From Bacillus sp. USDA818B3_A (lineage in GTDB: Bacteria; Bacillota; Bacilli; Bacillales; Cytobacillaceae): a stretch of 64,000 bases of DNA. The translations under genes were made by a program, and so were the position numbers. The stretch is taken from positions 62,001 through 126,000 of the forward strand of contig NZ_JAABNN010000007.1 of assembly GCF_009928415.1 (NCBI RefSeq). Direction: 5' to 3'. Below are positions 25,946 to 34,734 of the stretch, one piece after another (position 1 is the first letter of the stretch; every line of letters begins with the position of its first letter). The notes beneath the pieces were generated by a model. That model saw only the letters and a program-made list of their open reading frames with translations. It had not been told where the DNA came from and made no database searches.

Positions 25946-26887
25946 ATGAATATTATCGATCTGCATTGTGATGCCTTAATGAAACTCCAAGAAGCTAATG
26001 GCGCATTACGGTTTGCTGATGCGAAGGAACTCCATGCCAATAAGAAACGTTTACAGGCAGGCGGTGTCAGGGTACAGTGTTTTGCCATATTTATCGAGCC
26101 AGAGGTTAAAGGAGATCAGAAGTTCCAAGTGGCTCTAGAGCAAATCGATTATTTTTACAAGGAAGTACTCGGGAAAAATCCAGACATGGTCCATATCAAA
26201 GAATGGTCGGATTTTGACCGTCTGAAGCTAGGACAGATTGGAGCATTGTTAACGCTTGAGGGTGTAGATGCGATTGGCAATGATTTAGCGAAGCTGCATA
26301 TTCTCTATCAGCTAGGAGTTCGCTCGGTGGGGCTGACATGGAATCAAGCAAATCTTGCTGCCGATGGTGCAGGAGAACCGCGCGGCGGCGGGCTGACTTT
26401 ATTCGGTAAAGAGATTGTGGCGTTTAATAATGAGCATCAGGTCCTGACGGATGTTTCACATTTGAGTGATAAAGGAGTTTGGGATGTCTTAGAATTAGCA
26501 AAGTACCCGATTGCAAGTCATTCGAATGCCAGAGCCCTCTGTAACCATCCCCGCAATTTAACCGATGAACAGGCGAGAGGGATGTTTGCAAAAGGCGGCT
26601 TGATTCATGTCGTTTATCATCCTCCGTTCATTAAGGAGCGTGGGGAAGCGTCGATATCAGATTTAGTGAGGCATATTGACCATTTTTGTGGTTTAGGCGG
26701 CGTGAAGCAAATTGGGCTTGGTTCAGATTTTGATGGGATCACTACCTTTGTTAAAGATTTGGAGGATTCCTCTAAAAGTCAAAACCTCATCAATGAATTA
26801 CTTAAACATTTTAAAGAGGAAGAAGTAAGAGGCTTTGCCAGCGAAAACTTCCTTAACCACCGGCCAGGGCTTGGACGTCCGTGTTAA
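25946..26887 (+). CDS. Membrane dipeptidase family (M19) protein
   Basis: 313-residue zinc dipeptidase-like TIM-barrel protein. Motifs: IDLHCDALMKL (residues 3-13, His and Asp metal ligands), LTLEGVDAIG near 108 (bridging Glu), DVSHLSDKGVWDV near 168, ASHSNARALCNHPRN near 189 and GLGSDFDG near 258. No signal peptide. Start ATG 25946 has GGAG close upstream and AAAAGGAG at 11 nt. The C-terminus after ENFLN is a short unusual tail (HRPGLGRPC). It follows allantoinase by about 80 bp; M19 homologues near purine genes may act on dipeptides or other amides, so its job here is open. Confidence 0.85.
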   Translation: MNIIDLHCDALMKLQEANGALRFADAKELHANKKRLQAGGVRVQCFAIFIEPEVKGDQKFQVALEQIDYFYKEVLGKNPDMVHIKEWSDFDRLKLGQIGALLTLEGVDAIGNDLAKLHILYQLGVRSVGLTWNQANLAADGAGEPRGGGLTLFGKEIVAFNNEHQVLTDVSHLSDKGVWDVLELAKYPIASHSNARALCNHPRNLTDEQARGMFAKGGLIHVVYHPPFIKERGEASISDLVRHIDHFCGLGGVKQIGLGSDFDGITTFVKDLEDSSKSQNLINELLKHFKEEEVRGFASENFLNHRPGLGRPC

Positions 26888-26911
26888 TTCGTATGAAAAG
26901 GAGTTATTTCA

Positions 26912-27142
26912 GTGTATTTAACTATTAAAGAGACAGCAGAATATTTGTCAGTTCCAGAGGAGACCGTTAAGAGCCTCATCCAGCAAAAGAAAATTCGTGC
27001 GTTGTTTGACGGGGAACAATACCTCATCTATAAAGAACAATTTGCCACCCATCTTAAACAAGTGGAAAAATACAAAGAACTCATCGAAGAATACCTGAAT
27101 GAACCAATCCCAGAAAGTATCGACGTAAAGGACGAGGATTAA
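26912..27142 (+). CDS. Excisionase-type HTH DNA-binding protein
   Basis: 76-residue protein whose first 50 residues form a MerR-like/excisionase helix-turn-helix (LTIKETAEYLSVPEETVKSL, then a wing IRALFDGEQYLIYKEQF). The C-terminal third is an acidic amphipathic helix. GTG start with AAAAGGAG upstream. Lies 24 bp after the dipeptidase gene and just before a palindromic repeat. No integrase is nearby, so a phage role is unlikely; it may regulate neighbouring genes. Confidence 0.75.
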   Translation: MYLTIKETAEYLSVPEETVKSLIQQKKIRALFDGEQYLIYKEQFATHLKQVEKYKELIEEYLNEPIPESIDVKDED

Positions 27143-27151
27143 ATGCTGCTG

Positions 27152-27186
27152 GTGTTGTAAATGGTGCCTGTCACCATTTGCAACAC
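27152..27186. repeat. 35-bp palindrome containing GGTGCCTGTCACC
   Basis: GTGTTGTAAATGGTG (27152-27166) pairs with CACCATTTGCAACAC (27172-27186), with one T-G pair and a 5-nt loop. The core GGTGCCTGTCACC (27163-27175) occurs again in reverse orientation at 32199-32211. It starts 9 bp after a stop codon and ends 21 bp before a start codon. No T run, so not a classic terminator. Confidence 0.75.
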
Positions 27187-27207
27187 AGCTGCAGTGAGGT
27201 GATTAAT

Positions 27208-27585
27208 ATGTCTAATCTTTTTCTTAAAAGGATCTATGAACCTTGTGATGAGATGGATGGCATAAGGATATTAGTGGACCGGTTATGGCCTCGGGGGATT
27301 TCGAAGGATGCCGCTAAATTGTCTTTTTGGTTTAAAGAGGTTGCGCCCAGTAATGAGCTGCGGAAGTCGTTTTGTCATGTGCCTGAGCTTTTTGAAGAGT
27401 TTCGTGTTAAGTATCTTGAGGAACTTGACAGTGATGAGGTAAAACGTGATTTGATCCGGCAGATATTGGAGCTTGCTGAGGAAGATCGGGTAACTCTTTT
27501 ATATGGTGCAAAGGAGCCTGTTTATAATCATGCGCAAGTGTTAATGGAAGAGCTTAGAAGATGTGAATCGGGGGCGGAGAGCTAA
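27208..27585 (+). CDS. DUF488 family protein
   Basis: 125-residue small cytosolic protein of the DUF488 family. It has the family signature RIYEPCDEMDGIRILVDRLWPRG near the N-terminus (Arg-Leu-Trp-Pro-Arg-Gly, about residues 29-34), WFKEVAPSNELR near 44 and a C-terminal TLLYGAKEPVYNHAQVL near 98. Biochemical role unknown. ATG 27208 with GTGAGGTG upstream; upstream in-frame codons lie in the palindrome. Confidence 0.85.
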   Translation: MSNLFLKRIYEPCDEMDGIRILVDRLWPRGISKDAAKLSFWFKEVAPSNELRKSFCHVPELFEEFRVKYLEELDSDEVKRDLIRQILELAEEDRVTLLYGAKEPVYNHAQVLMEELRRCESGAES

Positions 27586-27587
27586 TC

Positions 27588-27890
27588 TGTCCTCATGAGG
27601 ACAACCAACGTGATTAATTATCAGCCTTCTTGAAGACAAAACTCAGAGATGAACTCGGAGTAGTGTCTTCAATAGGCATGCTTGAGGACAAAATTCAAAG
27701 GTGGCCACAGAAAAGTGTCCTCAATAGGTGTGTTTAAGGACAAAATTTCAAAGGTGACCACAGAAAGTGTCTTCAATAGACGTGCTTGAGGACAAAATTC
27801 AAAGGTGACCACAGAAAAGTATCTTCAATAGAATGTGCTTAAGGATAAAACTCAGAATCGAACGAAGAAATCAGTCTTCAATATACATCG
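27588..27890. repeat. Five-unit 52-bp hairpin repeat array
   Basis: Units anchor on GAAGAC/GAGGAC/AAGGAC at 27632, 27684, 27736, 27788 and 27841 (52, 52, 52, 53 bp apart). Each has TTGAGGACAAAA near its start and GTGTCTTCAATAG near its end; end and next start form an inverted repeat. The array is preceded by the perfect 16-bp palindrome TGTCCTCATGAGGACA (27588-27603). Arms TTGAAGACA/TGTCTTCAA and TTGAGGACA/TGTCCTCAA covary. The period and arm pattern equal those of the array at 6471-6782, although the spacer sequences differ. Confidence 0.85.
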
Positions 27891-27930
27891 GGACCGTATA
27901 ATAACAATCCAGCACTAACTACCACTAAAC

Positions 27931-27958
27931 AAAAAAACGCCTTAAATTATAAGGCGTT
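27931..27958 (-). terminator. Terminator after the hemolysin III gene
   Basis: On the minus strand ACGCCTTAT/AAGGCGT form a stem followed by seven U (complement of 27931-27937), directly at the stop codon. Confidence 0.85.
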
Positions 27959-28605
27959 TAAATCACATATAAATATACCGATAAGAAATGTGCCAAGGTC
28001 CCCAATAAAATAAAAATATGAAAAATCTCGTGAAACCCTAAATACTTTGATTCAAGAAACTTCGGTTTTGCCCCGTAAATCACTCCGCCAATCGTGTAGA
28101 AGACTCCTCCAAGAATGAGCAAGAACAACCCAGCAGGATTTAAACTTCCGGTCAATGGTGAGAAGACAAATACAATCATCCAGCCCATTGCAATATACAA
28201 GGCCGTTGAAATCCAGCGTGGACATGTAAACCAGACCATTTTAAAAACAACTCCGCTAATCGCAACAGCTGAAATTATCGAAAATAAAAGGGCGCCGGTT
28301 TTTCCGCTTAGACTAATAAAACAAAAAGGCGTATATGTGCCAGCAATTAGAATAAAAATCATTGAATGGTCGAGCCGTCGTAGGAAAGCAATCACCTTAT
28401 CCCGTGCAATGACCATATGGTAAGTTGCTGATGCAGCATAGAGCAGAATCATACTGACGCCAAAAATAATAACCGCGGTAATAGCAAGCGGGGTCGGGGT
28501 AGTCATGGACGCCTTAATGACCATTGCCAGCAATCCAACAAACGATAAAATCGCGCCCGCTAAATGAGTTAAACCATTAATGGGTTCCCGAATGTAATTT
28601 TGCAT
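27958..28605 (-). CDS. Hemolysin III family membrane protein (PAQR/YqfA type)
   Basis: 215 residues with seven hydrophobic segments, the PAQR-like fold of the bacterial hemolysin III family. Shows REPINGLTHLAGA near residue 5, SATYHMV near 58, DHSMIFILIAGTYTPF near 78 and GFHEIFHIFILLGTLAHF near 191; the His residues are the conserved ones. Start at ATG 28605, with AGGAGG 7 nt upstream; an ATG six codons earlier overlaps that site. Role in membrane homeostasis is likely, haemolysis is not established. Confidence 0.88.
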   Translation of the reverse strand: MQNYIREPINGLTHLAGAILSFVGLLAMVIKASMTTPTPLAITAVIIFGVSMILLYAASATYHMVIARDKVIAFLRRLDHSMIFILIAGTYTPFCFISLSGKTGALLFSIISAVAISGVVFKMVWFTCPRWISTALYIAMGWMIVFVFSPLTGSLNPAGLFLLILGGVFYTIGGVIYGAKPKFLESKYLGFHEIFHIFILLGTLAHFLSVYLYVI

Positions 28606-28770
28606 TTTATTGCCTCCTAACACGTCATGTAGTTTTAATAACTACTTATAATAATACTCATAAAACAACAACTAGTCAATTGATATCTCTTTATGTATAA
28701 TAAATATTATCTATTAAATATGGAGGGCACTGAAAAGGTCCCTTATCTTAGGGTGTGTGTCTAAATTGGG

Positions 28771-28906
28771 CTGTTGATTTCCGCTCCAGGCGGCTTCGCT
28801 TTCCACGGGCGTGCCGGGGAGCCTCCTCGGCGCTTTGGCGCCTGTGGGGTCTCCCCTGCCCCGTACTCCCGCAGGAGTCTTCGCCGCCTTCCACTTCAAT
28901 CAACAG
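28771..28906. repeat. GC-rich 136-bp palindromic element, copy 1
   Basis: Bounded by CTGTTGATT (28771-28779) and its exact complement AATCAACAG (28898-28906). Inside are nested inverted repeats: AGGCGGC with GCCGCCT, GGGGAG with CTCCCC, and GGCGC with GCGCC. GC content is well above the flanks. A second copy in the same orientation is at 39363-39499. It looks like a mobile or structural intergenic repeat of Bacillus chromosomes rather than a gene; it encodes no plausible protein. Confidence 0.85.
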
Positions 28907-28980
28907 TGTTCTTTTACACAGGCTAAATTTTAATAAAATTGACTTTTTCAGTGCTTTTTAAATAAGTGGGGTTTTTTTAT

Positions 28981-29571
28981 ATGGAGAATATTAAACAAAT
29001 CATTGATTCATTAGGAATCGAAACAAGTTTAAATTTGGAAGAGATTCCCAAGATTGATTTATATATGGACCAAGTCATCCAATTATTTGAAAATAAGTTT
29101 AGTGAATCGAAGCGGAATGAAGAGGATAAGATTCTTACAAAAACAATGATTAATAACTATGCAAAAGGGAAATTGATTTTCCCGATTCAGAATAAAAAGT
29201 ATTCAAAAGAGCACCTGATCTTAATAAGCTTAATTTACCAGTTAAAGGGGGCACTCTCTATTAATGATATTAAGGTGACCCTTAACGGAATAAATAAAAA
29301 GATCATTCTAGGGGATATCGATTTAGATTCGTTTTATAAGAGCTATCTGCATCTTACACGACAGAATACAGCAGATTTTAAAACAGCCATTGATGAGAGA
29401 GTGAAGGATGTAAAAGAAGAAATTCATGAGGACACACAGGAAGATGCTTCATATTTAGAGAAGGTTATGATGATTTCTTCACTTGTTCATATGAGTAATT
29501 TATATCGAAAAGCAGCTGAAAAGCTAGTAGATGAAATCGTTGTTGAAAAAGAAGGAAAGCGTCAAAAATAA
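28981..29571 (+). CDS. DUF1836 domain protein
   Basis: 196-residue cytosolic protein with a DUF1836-like MerR/HTH-type N-terminal half (KIDLYMDQVIQLFENKF near residue 18, KTMINNYAKGKLIFP near 47, where TMINNY is typical) and a helical acidic C-terminus. These proteins probably bind DNA but their role is not known. ATG 28981 with a weak GGGG site 9 nt upstream; a GTG at 28966 overlaps that site. It lies directly downstream of the GC-rich repeat and is followed by a terminator. Confidence 0.8.
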   Translation: MENIKQIIDSLGIETSLNLEEIPKIDLYMDQVIQLFENKFSESKRNEEDKILTKTMINNYAKGKLIFPIQNKKYSKEHLILISLIYQLKGALSINDIKVTLNGINKKIILGDIDLDSFYKSYLHLTRQNTADFKTAIDERVKDVKEEIHEDTQEDASYLEKVMMISSLVHMSNLYRKAAEKLVDEIVVEKEGKRQK

Positions 29572-29587
29572 TGTTTGACGCTTTTTT
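29556..29587 (+). terminator. Terminator after the DUF1836 gene
   Basis: AAAGCGTCAAA (29556-29566) pairs with TTTGACGCTTT (29574-29584), then T to 29587. The left arm is within the last codons of the gene. Confidence 0.85.
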
Positions 29588-29605
29588 CATATAGTTCTAA
29601 TCAGG

Positions 29606-31147
29606 TCAATAAGTACCAGCTTTAGTTTCTATTTTCACATCAAGCACGCCAGACCCGACCTCAATTTCATCCGGAGAGCAATCTTTAATTTTTATAGAGT
29701 CTGCATGATTATCTCCCCCGTAAACTTTTATACATGCCCCGCGATTAGTAAAATCCCTTACTGTTATTCTGTTCATAATCACATTCCTTGCCCGATATTG
29801 AACGGCAATCACTGGGTTGTGTTTAAAGTCATAATCAGGATCGCCTATCACAGTGAACCGATTAATCACTACATTTTTATAGGCAGAGATAACCATGGCT
29901 CTTGGTGCCGAATCCTTATATAAATTACTATAGACAGGTCCAATGGCAGCGAGATTAGCAGCAATAATATTATAAGCAGATTTGGATTCTGCATCTGTCA
30001 GTTTATGGTGACCGATATGGCGGAAGTTATAGGCACGGTTATCGTTAACGGAAATATGGCCATAAATTTGCACGTTGGAAGCGGCAGAAGAATTTTGATG
30101 CGCTTTTATTTCGACCCCGCCAAAACATCTTGCACTTGAATTATTCACTAATAAAATATTCCTTGAACCATCATCAATTTCAATTCCATTTGAATTGGAG
30201 TAACCCTTTTGATGGGCACGGCCGCTTGGGTCACACATATGGGAATTCGAGATAAAAATATAATCACTGTGGTGGGTTGTAATTCCGTCATCACCAAACC
30301 CGTAACCTGTCAACTGATCAAGCCAGACATATTTGCTGCCCCCGCGTGCCCGGTAGCCGTCACCGGCATAATTGTACAGGGTAGAAGAGACATCAAAACA
30401 ATGAAGACCAGGATTAATTCCTTCGACGTTTTTCACCCAGCCGTAAGTAACATTGGCATAGGTTAAACAGCTTGAATGGTTACCCCATGTACTGGTTTTT
30501 GGAACACTGCCAAGTCTTTCAACATTCCAGTCCAAACTTAAGCCCTCGACAAAAAGGTGATGATTACCTCTCCAATGGTTGGCGTTTGTGATTAATCGGG
30601 TGCCCTTTGGGGACTCATCATGAAGCTTAATTGTTGTCGTACCCACGCCTGAACCAGCAAGCCATGACCAAGACGGCATCGTGATTCCCTTCGTCACATA
30701 AATACCAGGTGGAACAATTACTTTCACCCTGCCGCTTCCGAAAGCCTTTCTAAAAGCAGTGGTACAATCGGTTTTTCCATCCCCAACAGCACCAAAATCT
30801 ACGACATTTATTTCTTTAGTGATGTTATCTAGTAATCGCTTGTATTCGTTATCTAGCAGGTCTTTCCAATCGGGAACGATATTTCCATCATGGTCCAGTA
30901 AAATTCTATCAGGTTTTATAATTTGAGACTTCCTAGCGGTAAGATGAAAAATAGAGCCTTCTAGTTTTTTTATAATAGACAATGATGTGGCAGACGTGGG
31001 CTGCGGTACACTTGTAAATCCAAGTGTTTGTTGAAATAAGGATTCTGTTTCTCGGATTAGTTCTTTGATATGTAGTTTGTTTCCGGTGATTTGATTCAGC
31101 AGAACTTTATTCTGGCGCGGATCATGGTTCTTATCAAAATTCGGCAT
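29606..31147 (-). CDS. Pectate lyase-superfamily / phage tailspike-like beta-helix protein
   Basis: 513 residues. The N-terminal 110 residues are helical and not recognised. From about residue 115 (VVDFGAVGDGKTDCTTAF) it has the pectate lyase 3 / tailspike opening, followed by many short strand repeats with DDGITTHHSDYIFISNSH and NGIEIDDGSRNILLVNN, as in right-handed parallel beta-helices. There is no signal peptide, which favours a phage-type or surface-released protein over a normal secreted lyase. Start is ATG 31147: GGAG lies 8 nt upstream, while earlier GTG/ATG codons overlap it. No other phage genes are near. Confidence 0.75.
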   Translation of the reverse strand: MPNFDKNHDPRQNKVLLNQITGNKLHIKELIRETESLFQQTLGFTSVPQPTSATSLSIIKKLEGSIFHLTARKSQIIKPDRILLDHDGNIVPDWKDLLDNEYKRLLDNITKEINVVDFGAVGDGKTDCTTAFRKAFGSGRVKVIVPPGIYVTKGITMPSWSWLAGSGVGTTTIKLHDESPKGTRLITNANHWRGNHHLFVEGLSLDWNVERLGSVPKTSTWGNHSSCLTYANVTYGWVKNVEGINPGLHCFDVSSTLYNYAGDGYRARGGSKYVWLDQLTGYGFGDDGITTHHSDYIFISNSHMCDPSGRAHQKGYSNSNGIEIDDGSRNILLVNNSSARCFGGVEIKAHQNSSAASNVQIYGHISVNDNRAYNFRHIGHHKLTDAESKSAYNIIAANLAAIGPVYSNLYKDSAPRAMVISAYKNVVINRFTVIGDPDYDFKHNPVIAVQYRARNVIMNRITVRDFTNRGACIKVYGGDNHADSIKIKDCSPDEIEVGSGVLDVKIETKAGTY

Positions 31148-31341
31148 TATCATCACTCCGTAATGGCATATTAAAAGTAGTATACCCTTTTCAGGTAATG
31201 TGAAAAAGTGCGTAGTTTCACATAATCGTTATCTGATTTCTAAATCTTTTGTGAAATTTTAGCGATTTTTTGGTAATTCAATTTATTTGGTTTACGATGA
31301 AGAGGGATACTAATATGTTTTAAGAAGGGAGAGGAAAAAAC

Positions 31342-32217
31342 ATGAGGAATCAAAGAACGATTAGCTTTTTGACAGCATTAATTTCTATCATGTCTTTTAT
31401 TGCAACTGTCTATGCGATTCTTTCAAATCATGGTCAGGGCCGATATGATTACAAGTCAATATTTGGTGAAAACGTAGCAATCTATGGAAAAGGTCTCTAT
31501 CAGCATGATTCTGTCTCCATTGCCTTGCAGGCCATAGCCCAAGATTACGTGACCTTATTTATAGGGATACCCTTGCTCATTATTTCACTTACGTTAACCA
31601 AAAAAGGGTTAGTCAAGGGGAGGCTTCTTCTTACTGGAGCGCTGGGATATTTCCTATACACCTACACCTCTTATTCCTTTCTATCCATGTACAGCTCCAT
31701 GTTCCTTGTGTATGTCATCATCATGTCAGCGAGCTTCTTTGCTTTTACCCTTGCGATGATGTCCTTTGATATTTCAGAGATGCCAAACTTATTCAGGAAA
31801 GAGCTCCCTGTAAAATTCATTAGTGGTTTTTTATTTGTTGTGTCATTTATGTTTGGGGTTATGTGGCTTGGGAAGGTCGTACCTCCAATGATTCAGCATA
31901 CCCCGCCAGATGGTTTGGGACATTACACAACACTTACCATCCAGGCACTAGATCTTGGATTTGTAATCCCAGTTGGATTCTTGGCCGCAACCCTGCTGAT
32001 TAAACGGAAACCATTTGGCTTCCTGCTTGCAGCAGTAATTACCTTCAAAGAAGTCACCTTAGTAACGGCCCTTTCCGCCATGGCCATCATGCAGGTCCTT
32101 GCCGGAGTGAGAATCAGCCTAATCACCATCCCTATCATCCTCCTCATCAACCTCATTTTTCTCTATACCATGGTACTCATCTTGAAAAACGTAAAAGAGG
32201 TGACAGGCACCAATTAA
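31342..32217 (+). CDS. Integral membrane protein of unknown function
   Basis: 291 residues, about eight hydrophobic segments, with one soluble loop between the first two (GQGRYDYKSIFGENVAIYGKG). I do not recognise the family with certainty; it looks like uncharacterised bacterial membrane proteins of similar length. ATG with GGGAGAGG upstream. The last four codons and stop lie in the motif GGTGACAGGCACC (32199-32211), so the C-terminus may have been altered by that repeat. Followed by a strong terminator. Confidence 0.75.
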   Translation: MRNQRTISFLTALISIMSFIATVYAILSNHGQGRYDYKSIFGENVAIYGKGLYQHDSVSIALQAIAQDYVTLFIGIPLLIISLTLTKKGLVKGRLLLTGALGYFLYTYTSYSFLSMYSSMFLVYVIIMSASFFAFTLAMMSFDISEMPNLFRKELPVKFISGFLFVVSFMFGVMWLGKVVPPMIQHTPPDGLGHYTTLTIQALDLGFVIPVGFLAATLLIKRKPFGFLLAAVITFKEVTLVTALSAMAIMQVLAGVRISLITIPIILLINLIFLYTMVLILKNVKEVTGTN

Positions 32218-32223
32218 AATAGT

Positions 32224-32260
32224 AAAAAGCCAAGTTAGTAATATTGTAACTTGGCTTTTT
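32224..32260. terminator. Bidirectional terminator
   Basis: AAAAAGCCAAGTTA (32224-32237) pairs perfectly with TAACTTGGCTTTTT (32247-32260), between convergent genes. Confidence 0.92.
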
Positions 32261-32265
32261 GCTTA

Positions 32266-33600
32266 TTAAACTGCTTTTCTGTGTGGTGTGTTGTCGGTTG
32301 GGATCTCGATACGCTGGGGTTTATTTACGATAAAGATGTATGATAATGCCCCGATAAAGAGAATGCTGGCTACAAAGACTAAGGCACCGCTAAAGGAGTT
32401 GGTTTTGTTTAATATAAAGCCGATAACAAGTGGTGTAACAATCCCTGCTGTATTTCCGATCGTATTAAAAATACCTGCACTTAATCCAACTAATTCTTTT
32501 GGTGCCATATCTCCTACAAGTGTCCAAGTTAGACCAGCCATTCCTTTTGCAAAGAAGGCAATCGACATGATTAGAATGATAGCAAAGGTAGACTGAGTAT
32601 AGTTTGCTAGAACGATCGTACTTGATAAAAGGAACCCGGCAATAATCGGCGTTTTACGGGCCACAGCCAGTGATTTTCCTCTCTTCAAGAGGGTATCGGA
32701 AAGGAATCCACCTAAAATGCATCCAAAGAAAGCCCCAATGTATGGGATTGATGCAGCAAAGCCAGTCTCCATAAGGGTCAAGCCTTTTTCATCTACTAGA
32801 TAACTAGGAAACCAGGTTAGGAAAAACCAAACAATCGTGTTTAAAGCATATTGACCAATATATATTCCAATCATTTGTCTATTAGTTAATAGAAGGCGGA
32901 CATGGGACCACTTTACTTTTGTTTTATGAGTCTCTATATTTGCTAAGCCGCCGCCAGAATTAATATAATCGAGTTCGGCCTGATTCACACGAGGATGGTT
33001 AGAAGGTTCACGGACAACAATAAACCATAGAATTGCCATGAAGATTCCAGCTGAACCGGCAACAATAAACACATGATTCCATCCAAATGTTTGTAAGATC
33101 CAAGCCATTACTGGTGTGAAAAGGGCAAGACCAAAATACTGAGCAGAGTTATAAATGGATACGGCCCGGCCGCGTTCATGCTGTGGAAACCACATCGTTG
33201 TTAACCGGCTGTTGCCAGGGAAGGATGGTGCCTCCATAATCCCCACTAAGAATCGTAGAATGAATAACGCTAATAGAGTGCTGATAAAACCTTGAAATAA
33301 AGTAAAGGTAGACCATAATAATAAGGCGGTACCATATACTTTACGTGCGCCAAAACGGTCGAGCAGCCAGCCGCCTGGAATGTTAAACATTGTATAGGCC
33401 CAGTTAAAGGCTGAAAAGGCTAGTCCGAGTTTTACTGCATCCAAATATAAATCTTCTTTCATGACTGGTGCTGCTACACCCAGTGCGGAACGATCAATAT
33501 AATTGACTGCTGTAACAATAAATAACATTCCAAGCATGATATAACGAATATTGGTTTTACCAGGAAAAGAATTTACGGATGGTCCCTTATTACTCATCAT
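32266..33600 (-). CDS. MFS transporter, hexuronate/anion:cation symporter type
   Basis: 444 residues with 12 membrane segments. The opening (RYIMLGMLFIVTAVNYIDR near residue 18, then NIPGGWLLDRFGARKVYG near 72) and the EAPSFPGNSRL segment near 121 are characteristic of the ACS family that includes ExuT, GudP and DgoT. It would import a sugar acid with protons. ATG with GAGGAGG upstream. The downstream position relative to the UxuA-like gene (60 bp gap) and the divergent LysR regulator make a small sugar-acid utilisation module. Confidence 0.9.
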   Translation of the reverse strand: MMSNKGPSVNSFPGKTNIRYIMLGMLFIVTAVNYIDRSALGVAAPVMKEDLYLDAVKLGLAFSAFNWAYTMFNIPGGWLLDRFGARKVYGTALLLWSTFTLFQGFISTLLALFILRFLVGIMEAPSFPGNSRLTTMWFPQHERGRAVSIYNSAQYFGLALFTPVMAWILQTFGWNHVFIVAGSAGIFMAILWFIVVREPSNHPRVNQAELDYINSGGGLANIETHKTKVKWSHVRLLLTNRQMIGIYIGQYALNTIVWFFLTWFPSYLVDEKGLTLMETGFAASIPYIGAFFGCILGGFLSDTLLKRGKSLAVARKTPIIAGFLLSSTIVLANYTQSTFAIILIMSIAFFAKGMAGLTWTLVGDMAPKELVGLSAGIFNTIGNTAGIVTPLVIGFILNKTNSFSGALVFVASILFIGALSYIFIVNKPQRIEIPTDNTPHRKAV

Positions 33601-33660
33601 TTTTTCCTCCTCTAGTATCTAGCTATCATTCAATTAACTTAGATCTCTAGCAATCCTGCC

Positions 33661-34674
33661 TTACCCTTTAAATTCAACAAGAGCAGCAAGGAGTGCTTTG
33701 ATGTAGCCGACAGAGTAGGCGTAACCGATGTTGTTATAGTTCCATTTGATGCAAGTGTTAGGCCAGCTTAGGTTCTCGTTGATTTGAACTCCTTCTAAGA
33801 TCGGAACATGGTCTGGATTTAAACAGCCGTCATAACCGACTTTATCTAACTCAAGCAAAATCTTAAACATATTTAAATCGCCATCATCCAGTAATGCTTC
33901 TTCAAATGCCTTCGTTGTAGGGAGACTGCCCCTCACATTGCGGAAATGCACTAAGAAAATTTTGCCCTTTCTTCCATAATGATTGATTTCATTAAGTACT
34001 AGCGGACTGCCGCCTTCTTCTGCACGTGTGCCAATGCAGTAAATATAACCAACGTTTTTGCTTGGAAAAGCATCCATTAATCGATGGTAACCAAGCCCGC
34101 CAAACAATGTTTCTGGATGTGGTGCATCAGAAGGGTGCATCCCTAACAGCACATTCGCATCTTCGGCCACCGGAACCATTTCACTGTAGGCATCACAGAA
34201 ACGCTGCCATAATCCTGCATGTTCATCTACAGTGGGGTGTGGGAAGGTTTCTGTTGTAAAACCAAGGCTTTCTCCGCGGGCAACCATACCGCCTCGTTGG
34301 ATGGATCGATATTTCGTTGTTAAATGTGGAAAGGTATCGCCTTCAAACCGCTGCCTGACCAATGTAATGCCTGCCTCACCAAAGGTCTTAATGGCATTAA
34401 TCGAGTTTTCTAATTCTTTCTCACTGCCAGCCTGGTTATGTACAAAGCGGCTGGTGAAATCAGGAAGTGTTACCCGGTTAATATCCATGCCAAAAGAACG
34501 AATTCTCCGTTTCAATTTCAATAGCTCGTCCAAATCTGGATAGCCTTGTTCCTTTACCCCGGCAAAAGCCGAACCTTTACCAAAATCAATGCAGTCGACC
34601 CCTAACTGACATAACTGGCGTAAATCTCCATCTGTTAGGTCTGTCGTATAAGAAGTCATTGAAATCTTCATCAT
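33661..34674 (-). CDS. Mannonate dehydratase-like protein (UxuA family)
   Basis: 337-residue TIM-barrel protein. It carries the UxuA-type patterns GMHPSDAPHP near residue 176, HFRNVRGSLPTT near 243, DDGDLNM near 262 and NPDHVPIL near 285, which hold the metal-binding His, Cys and Asp positions. It is shorter and diverged from Bacillus UxuA, so the substrate may be a different aldonate. Start ATG 34674 has AAGGAG 10 nt upstream; a GTG three codons earlier is too close. Its neighbour is a sugar-acid transporter, which supports dehydration of an imported sugar acid. Confidence 0.7.
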   Translation of the reverse strand: MMKISMTSYTTDLTDGDLRQLCQLGVDCIDFGKGSAFAGVKEQGYPDLDELLKLKRRIRSFGMDINRVTLPDFTSRFVHNQAGSEKELENSINAIKTFGEAGITLVRQRFEGDTFPHLTTKYRSIQRGGMVARGESLGFTTETFPHPTVDEHAGLWQRFCDAYSEMVPVAEDANVLLGMHPSDAPHPETLFGGLGYHRLMDAFPSKNVGYIYCIGTRAEEGGSPLVLNEINHYGRKGKIFLVHFRNVRGSLPTTKAFEEALLDDGDLNMFKILLELDKVGYDGCLNPDHVPILEGVQINENLSWPNTCIKWNYNNIGYAYSVGYIKALLAALVEFKG

Positions 34675-34734
34675 TGCGGCCACGCTCCTTCTGAAATTTT
34701 ACAAATTTATAAAAATACATCTAAAACGGTTGAT

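Noticed and set aside
28771-28906. Protein-coding gene in the GC-rich element
   Set aside because: Open frames exist on both strands but arise from the palindromic GC-rich repeat; no ribosome site and the same frames do not persist in copy 2.
29606-31147. Prophage
   Set aside because: Only one phage-like protein; no integrase, capsid, portal, holin or attachment sites found around it. The small HTH protein at 26912 is not linked.
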